Source of the DNA: Lacipirellula parvula
GTDB lineage: Bacteria > Planctomycetota > Planctomycetia > Pirellulales > Lacipirellulaceae
Length of the DNA: 64,000 bases
NCBI RefSeq assembly: GCF_009177095.1
Contig: NZ_AP021861.1
Location: 4,880,501-4,944,500, forward strand
Direction of reading: 5' to 3'
This document shows, piece after piece, positions 50,054-57,432 of this stretch; the stretch's first letter is position 1; each line of letters starts with the position of its first letter. Below the pieces are notes generated by a model that was given only the letters and a program-made list of their open reading frames with translations, searched no databases and had not been told where the DNA came from. A program made the translations under genes and the position numbers.

Positions 50054-51598
50054 TCACGATTTTACATTCTCATTCGGCAGCGGAAGCTCGATCACCAAGA
50101 CCGCGCCGCTATAGTCGCCGCGACCGAGGGCCAGTTCGCCGCCGTGCGAGCGGACAATTCGTTGGCTGACGGCAAGCCCCAATCCCATGCCGGTCTCTTT
50201 CGTGCTGTAGAAGGGCTCGAAAATCCTGGTCGCTTCGCGGGGGCCGATGCCAGCTCCGTCGTCAGCGACCTTGATACGACAGGCGGGGCGTGTGCCGTCG
50301 GCGGTCGACTCGATGGTAATCCAAATGTTGCCCCCGTTCGGCGCTGCGTGGATCGCGTTGATCAACAGATTGAGCACCACCTGTCGAATCCGCGTCGCGT
50401 CGATCTCAAGCATCACCGGCTCCGCCGGCAGGTTGCAATGGAGCGATACGTCGCGTGCATCGGCCTGCCGATGAACGAAGTCGACGGTGCTTTCGACGAT
50501 ACCGCGGACGTCGACGATCGCCCGCTGAAGCGGCGTCGGACGGGCGAAGTCGAGAAACTCGGTCAGTAACTGCTCCAGTCGGCGGATCTCATCGTCGAGA
50601 ATCTGCAGGTCGCGGCCGTCGAGACGCCCCGCGTCTTGCTGCTGTCGAGCCGTTTGGACTAGCATCTTCATCGCCATGAGCGGATTGCGAATCTCGTGCG
50701 CCAGGCCGGCCGCAAGTTGGCCGAGACTCGCCAGCTGATCGGCGCGAACGATCTCGCGATGCCGGGCATGGAGTTGCTCGACGACTTCAGTCACTTCCGT
50801 GGAGACGCGTTGCAGGGCAGGGCCGAGGTCGTCGAGGTCCAGCTTGGTGGAAACGACGACGTCGCCAGCCACTTCGCTTAGTTTGCCCGCGACGTTCTGC
50901 ATGGGGATGCGGAGTTCGACGAGCGATTTGTGGATCGTTCGTGCGATGGCGTAGCCGGCGGCAAGCGCGGCTAGGGAACCGAAGACGCCTAAGAACAGCA
51001 GCATCCGAGCGAGCTTCTGCGATTGATTCGCCGCCTCCTGACGATTGGCTTCGAGAAGGGCTTCGTCGGCGCTCAGATACTCGCGAGCCGGGGGCAACAC
51101 GTGCTCGGCGAGAATTGCTTCAGCCTGTTCCGCGAGCGCAATTTTTTCATCGTCCAGGCTCGGCGTCTTCGCCAACAGGTCCATATGCCGATAGAACATC
51201 CCGAGCCCGTCGTGGACCTGCAGAATCAACTGCTCTTCCTTGCGTGTGTGGGCCGCGGCTTCGGCACGGTGGAGCCAGACATCAATGTCGGCACGTTCCG
51301 TCTTGAAGGCTTTCAGGTCGGTGAACTTGGTTTGTTCAAGTTCCGTCAGATTGTTTCGCCAGAGGTACAGGTCGAGTTGGTGGCGGAGCTCCTGAATGTG
51401 AAGTTCCAATTCCACCGCAGCGCGAATGCTCGCGACGTTCTGCGAAAGTATTTCCTCCGAGCGATTCTGCAGTTGCTTCACATGCCACGCACCATAGCTT
51501 GCTAGGACCAATAGCAACAAGCTGACGACGATGATCAGAACGTTGATCCGATCAGCGGTGCGAATTCGTTGGCCAAGTTTGTATGTGAAGGGGTTCAT
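50054..51598 (-). CDS. Membrane sensor histidine kinase, partner of the NtrC-type regulator
   Basis: The start at 51598 follows GGAGG by seven bases and gives 514 residues. TM1 (about 18-36) and TM2 (about 198-220) enclose a helical periplasmic sensor of about 160 residues, similar to four-helix-bundle chemoreceptor domains. A HAMP-like region and a coiled coil (VTEVVEQLHARHREIV) lead to the H-box LAAGLAHEIRNPL (His at about 301), then the N-box (VVLNLLINAIHAAP), the DDGAGIG and G-box motifs of the ATPase domain. It would phosphorylate the downstream response regulator. The ligand is unknown. Confidence 0.95.
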   Translation of the reverse strand: MNPFTYKLGQRIRTADRINVLIIVVSLLLLVLASYGAWHVKQLQNRSEEILSQNVASIRAAVELELHIQELRHQLDLYLWRNNLTELEQTKFTDLKAFKTERADIDVWLHRAEAAAHTRKEEQLILQVHDGLGMFYRHMDLLAKTPSLDDEKIALAEQAEAILAEHVLPPAREYLSADEALLEANRQEAANQSQKLARMLLFLGVFGSLAALAAGYAIARTIHKSLVELRIPMQNVAGKLSEVAGDVVVSTKLDLDDLGPALQRVSTEVTEVVEQLHARHREIVRADQLASLGQLAAGLAHEIRNPLMAMKMLVQTARQQQDAGRLDGRDLQILDDEIRRLEQLLTEFLDFARPTPLQRAIVDVRGIVESTVDFVHRQADARDVSLHCNLPAEPVMLEIDATRIRQVVLNLLINAIHAAPNGGNIWITIESTADGTRPACRIKVADDGAGIGPREATRIFEPFYSTKETGMGLGLAVSQRIVRSHGGELALGRGDYSGAVLVIELPLPNENVKS

Positions 51599-51659
51599 CA
51601 GCAATCCTCCACACTAGGTCAACGAATAGTCCGCAGCGCTGCTCAACTTCGGCAGAACG

Positions 51660-53420
51660 CTAATTCTTCCGCTTCCCGGCTGCTGCCTTACCAGGTACGC
51701 GCGGATCGTGGACGCCGATGAACTGCCCCTTCTCGTCAATCTCGATCGCCTGCGCGACAGCGCCGGAATCGATCAGATCAATTTTGTGTCCGCGCTTCTC
51801 AAGCTCTTTGACGATCTCGTCGGGCATCTTCTTTTCGACCGTCAGCACATCGGGCATCCACTGCTGGTGGATACGCGGCGAGCCGACGGCATCGGCGAGC
51901 GACTGGTCGAAATCGAGCCGCCGTAAAATCGCCAGCAGCACGGAGGTAATGATCTTCGGCCCGCCCGCGGCGCCGACGGTCATCACCGGCTTGCCGTCTT
52001 TGAGCACAATCGTCGGAGTCATGCTCGAGAGAGGCCGCTTGCCCGGAGCCACCGCGTTGTTCTCCGCGCCGATCAACCCGAAAGCATTCGGTTTACCCGG
52101 CTGCGCGGAGAAATCATCCATCTCGTTATTCAGCACGATGCCCGTGCCGGGAACGATCACCTTCGAGCCGAAGGTGGTGTTCACGGTCGCCGTGATCGCC
52201 ACCCAATTGCCATCGCTGTCAGCGGCAGTGATGTGCGTGGTGTGCTTCTTGCCGAAGACGTCTTCAGCCGCGGCGGGCGGCTCGCCGTGGCTCGGAACCG
52301 CCGTGGCTTTCTTCGGGTCAATCCGCTCGGCCAGCGCGACGGCATACCCCTTGTCGATCAGCCCGCGCGGCACGCCGACTTCATCGGGGTCGCCCAACCA
52401 GTAGGCGCGGTCGGCGAACGCGAGTTTCATCGCCTCGGCGATCAGATGAATCGCTTGGGCTGGGTTGTCCTTGTATTCCTTCTTCAGATCGAACGTTTCC
52501 AGCATGTTCAGCATCTGGGCGACGTGCACGCCCCCCGAACTCGGCGGCGGAAAACCGACGATTGTCCAGTCGCGGTAGGTCGTCTTGAGCGGCTCGCGTT
52601 CGACTGGCTGATAACTAGCGAAGTCAGCTGCAGTGATAATCCCGCCGTTGTCGGTCATCCACCGGGCCACTTTTTCCGCATATGGGCCACGATAGAACCA
52701 ATCGGTTCCTCCCTCGGCCATCGCTCGGTAGGAGCGAGCGAGATCTGGCTGCTTGAGGACGTCTCCTTCTTCGTAGGCGCCGCCATCGGCTTGCAGCAAC
52801 GCTCCACGGCTGCCGGCGAACTTGTCGAGCGTTTTGGCCGAGGCGCTGAGCTTGCCGGCGTAGATTCGATCAATCGGGAATCCGTCTTCCGCAATCTTCG
52901 CGGCAGGCAGCAGTAATTCTTTGATCGGCAACTTGCCATATTTCGACACGGCTAAATCGTAAGCAGCGAAGGCTCCCGGAATGCCAATCGCGAGCGGCCC
53001 CGTCTGGCTTAGTTCAGGCACTGCCTCGCCATCGCGGAGGAACATGTCGCGCGTGGCAGCGGCTGGCGCCTCTTCACGACCGTCGATGGCGACGAGCGTG
53101 CCGTCCGCCAGATGGATCAAGATGAAGCAGCCGCCGCCGAGGCCCGAGTTATGGTTATCGACGACGCCCAGAGTCACGGCAGTGGCAACTGCGGCGTCGA
53201 TGGCGTTCCCGCCGGCCTCGAACGCCGCCACTCCCGCTTCGGTCGCCAGCGGCTGCACCGAAGCGACCATGCAAACCGCCGTCTTTTCCGAGGCGGCCGC
53301 TGATGCGGCAGCCTTCTTCTCCTTCGGCGGAGCAGCCGACTGCGCACAACCGCAGACGAGCAGCAGGGAGGGAAGAATCAAGGCGATCCGCACAAGAGGC
53401 GACGTGGCTGCGAGTTTCAT
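51660..53420 (-). CDS. ggt: Gamma-glutamyltranspeptidase, lipoprotein form
   Basis: The product has 586 residues, starting at the ATG 53418-53420. The lipobox LLLVCGC indicates a lipid-anchored precursor. The family motifs are present: AGGNAIDAAVATAVTLGVV, NSGLGGGCFILIH, and KKHTTHITAADSDGN, in which the first Thr (about 393) becomes the N-terminal nucleophile after autocleavage, and PLSSMTPTIVLKDGKPV. The enzyme hydrolyses or transfers the gamma-glutamyl group of glutathione and related peptides outside the cytoplasm. It is divergent from the cysteine-peptidase-like gene. Confidence 0.95.
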   Translation of the reverse strand: MKLAATSPLVRIALILPSLLLVCGCAQSAAPPKEKKAAASAAASEKTAVCMVASVQPLATEAGVAAFEAGGNAIDAAVATAVTLGVVDNHNSGLGGGCFILIHLADGTLVAIDGREEAPAAATRDMFLRDGEAVPELSQTGPLAIGIPGAFAAYDLAVSKYGKLPIKELLLPAAKIAEDGFPIDRIYAGKLSASAKTLDKFAGSRGALLQADGGAYEEGDVLKQPDLARSYRAMAEGGTDWFYRGPYAEKVARWMTDNGGIITAADFASYQPVEREPLKTTYRDWTIVGFPPPSSGGVHVAQMLNMLETFDLKKEYKDNPAQAIHLIAEAMKLAFADRAYWLGDPDEVGVPRGLIDKGYAVALAERIDPKKATAVPSHGEPPAAAEDVFGKKHTTHITAADSDGNWVAITATVNTTFGSKVIVPGTGIVLNNEMDDFSAQPGKPNAFGLIGAENNAVAPGKRPLSSMTPTIVLKDGKPVMTVGAAGGPKIITSVLLAILRRLDFDQSLADAVGSPRIHQQWMPDVLTVEKKMPDEIVKELEKRGHKIDLIDSGAVAQAIEIDEKGQFIGVHDPRVPGKAAAGKRKN

Positions 53421-53492
53421 CACGGTTTAGAATGATCCTGGGGGCGACGAAGACAGGTGCTGGATTGTAGGCGATACGAGCCAAGGCTGAAA

Positions 53493-54143
53493 ATGACGCG
53501 AATCATCCTAACGTGCGGATTGCTGATGCTCTGGTCGCCTGGCCTCGCGCCGCTACAAGCGGCGCAACCCGCAAAACCGGGCGACGACGTCGTGGCAGCA
53601 GCACGAGAGATTCCCGACGGCGGGACCTACGTTTGGGCCGGCGAAAGCGGCGTTCCGCACGACATTCGCCACGACGGCGCGCTGATTCTCAAAGCCCAAA
53701 AGAAAGGGACGTTCTGCAGCGGCTTTACCTTCACGGTCGCTATGGAGGCCGCCCGCGACCGCGGATTACTCCGCGGAAAGAGCGCCGACGCCGTACGACA
53801 ATTCCAACAGGAGTGGTATGGCTCGAGCGAAGAAGCGGCTGAACGCCAGTGCGCTCTGGCTGTCGAGCGGCTGGGCATCGGCCACGAAGTGAAGTCGCTG
53901 GACGAAGTCCAGCCGGGCGATTTCGTCCAAATTTGGCGGACGAACAAGACAGGCCACAGCGTGCTCTTTCTGGAATGGGTGCGCGAAGGGGGCGAAGCGG
54001 TGGGCATCAAGTACCGCAGTTCGCAGAAGTCGACCGACGGCGTCGGCGACCGCGTCGAGTACTTCGCCGACGCCCAAGGGCACGACGGCAAGGTCGATCG
54101 CCGGCGGATCTACATCGCCCGTCTCGACCCGAAGCTCGAGTAG
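53493..54143 (+). CDS. Secreted NlpC/P60-like or amidase-like cysteine hydrolase
   Basis: The ATG at 53493 (MTRIILTCGLLML) gives 216 residues and a signal peptide ending near LQAAQ. A Cys in GTFCSGFTFTVAMEAA at the start of a helix and a His in KTGHSVLFLEW with the preceding VQPGDFVQIW match the Cys-His arrangement and the VxxGDxV strand of papain-like NlpC/P60 or CHAP hydrolases. It may cleave cell-wall peptides or amide bonds. An in-frame upstream start at 53457 is possible. It is divergent from ggt with a short shared promoter region. Confidence 0.65.
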   Translation: MTRIILTCGLLMLWSPGLAPLQAAQPAKPGDDVVAAAREIPDGGTYVWAGESGVPHDIRHDGALILKAQKKGTFCSGFTFTVAMEAARDRGLLRGKSADAVRQFQQEWYGSSEEAAERQCALAVERLGIGHEVKSLDEVQPGDFVQIWRTNKTGHSVLFLEWVREGGEAVGIKYRSSQKSTDGVGDRVEYFADAQGHDGKVDRRRIYIARLDPKLE

Positions 54144-54338
54144 CCGACGGGCGAGTTGCACTTCACCGCAGCGGGCTGAAAATGCGCATGTCGCCCAAAA
54201 GGCTGCGCAGAAGCGAGCAATTACTCGCGTTCTTTTGTTTCGAAAATGGCCGCGGCGATTACAATGCGCAGTGGGTCGTTGCGCAGCCGTGCGGCGATCC
54301 CTTCTCGTTTCGGAACAGACAGAGGAAGGCACGACGGC

Positions 54339-57300
54339 ATGGCTCGTTCGTTTAATCTATTGAGTTTTGCTGCGCGCGGTCATCGTCGGAAACCGCCGAC
54401 AACGGCCGCCAACCACAGCTTTCGCTTCGAAGCGCTTGAGCCGCGAATCGCTCTTGCCGCGGACGGTCTCGTGCCGGTCGGTTACCAACCAACAGGGCCG
54501 CTGACGGGCAAGATCGTCTACACGTCGGGCGGCCACGGCATCGAGTACGAGGGCGGGTCGACCAACAACGGCTGGCTCTCCGACCGGCCAGACTACAACG
54601 AGATCGTTGAAGACTTCGGCAATCAGGACCAACTCACCTATTTTGCCGACTACCTGCTCCGCGCTGGAGCGACGGTTGTGCCGATGCGACCGGTGGGGCA
54701 TCAACTAAACGAAGTGGTGCTTGATAACGACTTGCCTGCGGTGACCTACACCGGGACGTGGTCGAATAGCAGCAGTACTAGGTACTACGACGAAGACTAT
54801 GGTGCAACGGCCGATACGGTTCCGTACCGTTATGCGAGCACCGCCGTCGGCGCTGAAACCGCCGTCGCTACCTATACCCCGAACATCCCCGAAGAGGGTT
54901 TCTATCCGGTTTACACGTGGGTTCTCGCGGGAACGGATCGGACGTCGCAACTCTATAAAATCAATCATACGGGCGGGCAAACGCAGATCCGCGTCGACCA
55001 CAGCAAAGTTGGCAGCGGCTGGGTCTATTTGGGAACATACCACTTCGATGCAGGCAGTTCCGCCAGCATGGGCTCGGTCCAAATCAGCAACGAGGGTGCG
55101 GCCGGGAAGGTCGTCATCGCTGACGCCATTCGATTCGGCAACGGCATGGGCGACCTCCGCGAGGGCGCCGGCGGGTTCGGAACAGGAACCGTTTCGGGCT
55201 ACCCGCGCGAGGACGAAAGCTCGTATTTTTGGCTCTACCGCAGCATGGGCATGGGGATCACTCCCTCGTCAGTGTTAGGAACGGGCAATGTCTCGGCGCC
55301 ATCAAACATGGCGCAGTACATGAACCAGAACTCCAACCCGTTCGGAACCAGCGTTTACATCAGCTTCCATTCCAACGGCACGACGGGCGATCCGGCGACG
55401 GCGACCGCCCGCGGCGCCATGGGGCTCTACGATTCCAGCGCCGCGACCCCGCACCAGACTGACTTGGCGCTCTTCACCGGCCGACAAATTAACCAGGATC
55501 TGCAGGCGCTCAACGGCGTCTTCGAAAACAACTGGAGCAATCGAACCACCCACTCTAGTTCGGGCGACTTCGGCGAGATCGATCTCGGCCTCTCCGCCGA
55601 GATGGACGCCACCATCATTGAGGTTGGCTTCCACGACAACACGTTGGACTCGCAGATGCTCCGCGACCAGAAGGTTCGCGATCAAATCGGCCGCTCCACG
55701 TACGAAGCCGTTCTCGAATACTTCGACGCCTGGGGGGGATTGAATGCTCCCACCACGGTGGCCTCGGCGCCGAAGATTGCGTCCGCCGTTAGCAACTCGG
55801 CGGGCGAGGTGACGCTCACTTGGTCTGCCGGGCCCTCTGGAGGAGTATATGGCGCAGCGGCCACAGGCTACCGCATTTACGCCTCGGTCGATGGCTACGG
55901 CTTCGATGGCGGCACGCTCGTTTCAGGCGCCGGCACGACGACCGCAACGCTGGCCGGGTACGATCCGACCATTCCGTACTTCTTTAAGATTGTCGCCGTC
56001 AACGCCGGCGGCGAATCAAAGGCATCAGAAGTCCTGAACGTTCTGCCCAGCGGCGGGCCAAAGCAAATTCTCGTGGTCAGTGGTTTCGATCGTTTCGATC
56101 GCACGCAGAACGCCCGCTACCCGTACTACTCGCCGGCCGGAAACTTGGTCGATCGCGTTTGGGCCCGTTACAACAATAGCTTCGACTACACCGTGCAAGT
56201 CGCCGAAGCGATTCAAGCCTCGACGAGCGGCGTGCACGTCGCGAGCGCTAGCAACGAAGCGATCATCAGCGGCGCCGTCAATTTGGCCGACTACGACGCC
56301 GTGATTTGGATTCTCGGCAACGAGTCAACGACGAACCGCACGTTCGATGCGACCGAGCAAACAAAGGTTGAAGCGTTCATCGCCGGCGGCGGGCATCTGT
56401 TCGTCACTGGCAGCGAAATCGGCTGGGATCTCGATCAAGCCAACAACGGCCGTAGCTTCTTTGAAGGAACGTTGAAGTCGAACTACGTCGCCGACGATGC
56501 GAACACGTACAACGTCGTCGCTCCCGTTGGTGGGATATTCGCCGGTCTGACCTTCTCGTTCGACAATGGCGCGCAGTACTACAACGTGAGCTACCCTGAT
56601 GTGATCGCGCCGCAAGCCGGAGCGATTTCCGCGCTGACGTACAGCGGCGGAACCGGCGGCAGTGCAGGGGTCCAGGTCGCTGGAACCGGCGGTCGCGGCA
56701 ACATTGTCGTCTTCGGCTTTCCGTTTGAAACGATCACCACCACCGCTAACCGCGCCGCGGTGATGGACCGCGTGCTCGACTTCTTCGGCGTGGGCGCCGT
56801 CGTGCCGCCGACGCCCACGGGAGATTTCAACGGCGACGGCATCGTCGATGGGGCCGACTTCCTTGCGTGGCAGCGCGGCTTCGGCGCCGCCGCTCCGACG
56901 CTGGCCGAAGGCGACGCCGACCAGAACGGCGTCGTCGATGGCGCAGACCTGGAAACCTGGAAGACCCAGTATGGGAACGTCGCGGCCCCTCCGGCCGAGT
57001 CGTTCGCCATGAGCGGTGCTCAAGCGGCGCTGATGGCGGAGACTGACGTTGAAGAGCAAGCGGCTGCAGCGTCCGCCATCCCGACGTCCCTGGGGTGGCT
57101 TAGTCAACGGCCTTCGACGGTCGAAGTCGCGGTCGCAGAAGTCCCGCTCGCACTGATGAAGAGCCATCATGCGAAGGAAGTCCCCGCGCTGCAGCAAGTC
57201 GGCGAGGCGAAGGAGTCCGTCACGCCGCGACGCGCCCGAGGTTTCGAACCAGCGCGTTCCGCTGGCGCAACCGGCGCGAATGCCGTCGACCTCGCTTTCG

Positions 57301-57341
57301 AGGATCGATCATTGGACGGTGATTGGTCGCTGTTTCGCTAA
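54339..57341 (+). CDS. Giant surface protein: amidase fold with inserted golvesin-like domain, FN3, and dockerin-like repeats
   Basis: The start at 54339, after AGAGGAAGG, gives 1000 residues. Residues 33-43 are LEPRIALAADG, a variant of the LEPR-type N-terminal motif. The N-terminal half reads as an N-acetylmuramoyl-L-alanine amidase (GGHG at 64-67, YISFHSN, then IIEVGFHDN) interrupted by a golvesin-like beta domain (about 135-275: VPYRYAST, EEGFYPVYTWV, KVVIADAIRFGNGMGD). A fibronectin type III domain (about 470-565), a Rossmann-like domain (ILVVSGFDRFDRT onward) and two EF-hand dockerin repeats (DFNGDGIVDGADFLAWQRGF, DADQNGVVDGADLETW) follow. It is probably exported and acts on or binds peptidoglycan at the surface. 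The gene has a tandem paralogue downstream. Confidence 0.75.
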   Translation: MARSFNLLSFAARGHRRKPPTTAANHSFRFEALEPRIALAADGLVPVGYQPTGPLTGKIVYTSGGHGIEYEGGSTNNGWLSDRPDYNEIVEDFGNQDQLTYFADYLLRAGATVVPMRPVGHQLNEVVLDNDLPAVTYTGTWSNSSSTRYYDEDYGATADTVPYRYASTAVGAETAVATYTPNIPEEGFYPVYTWVLAGTDRTSQLYKINHTGGQTQIRVDHSKVGSGWVYLGTYHFDAGSSASMGSVQISNEGAAGKVVIADAIRFGNGMGDLREGAGGFGTGTVSGYPREDESSYFWLYRSMGMGITPSSVLGTGNVSAPSNMAQYMNQNSNPFGTSVYISFHSNGTTGDPATATARGAMGLYDSSAATPHQTDLALFTGRQINQDLQALNGVFENNWSNRTTHSSSGDFGEIDLGLSAEMDATIIEVGFHDNTLDSQMLRDQKVRDQIGRSTYEAVLEYFDAWGGLNAPTTVASAPKIASAVSNSAGEVTLTWSAGPSGGVYGAAATGYRIYASVDGYGFDGGTLVSGAGTTTATLAGYDPTIPYFFKIVAVNAGGESKASEVLNVLPSGGPKQILVVSGFDRFDRTQNARYPYYSPAGNLVDRVWARYNNSFDYTVQVAEAIQASTSGVHVASASNEAIISGAVNLADYDAVIWILGNESTTNRTFDATEQTKVEAFIAGGGHLFVTGSEIGWDLDQANNGRSFFEGTLKSNYVADDANTYNVVAPVGGIFAGLTFSFDNGAQYYNVSYPDVIAPQAGAISALTYSGGTGGSAGVQVAGTGGRGNIVVFGFPFETITTTANRAAVMDRVLDFFGVGAVVPPTPTGDFNGDGIVDGADFLAWQRGFGAAAPTLAEGDADQNGVVDGADLETWKTQYGNVAAPPAESFAMSGAQAALMAETDVEEQAAAASAIPTSLGWLSQRPSTVEVAVAEVPLALMKSHHAKEVPALQQVGEAKESVTPRRARGFEPARSAGATGANAVDLAFEDRSLDGDWSLFR

Positions 57342-57432
57342 CGCTGACATTGGTCGAGTTACAGGGAATCTCGCGAATCCCTCACACCGTGCCGTCGCCG
57401 CGGAATCACGCCTGAGTTGAAAAGGAAGCCAC

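Noticed and set aside
50405-50428. CACCGGCTCCGCCGG hairpin similar to the short REP hairpin
   Set aside because: It lies inside the histidine kinase coding region and encodes in-frame residues; probably coincidence.
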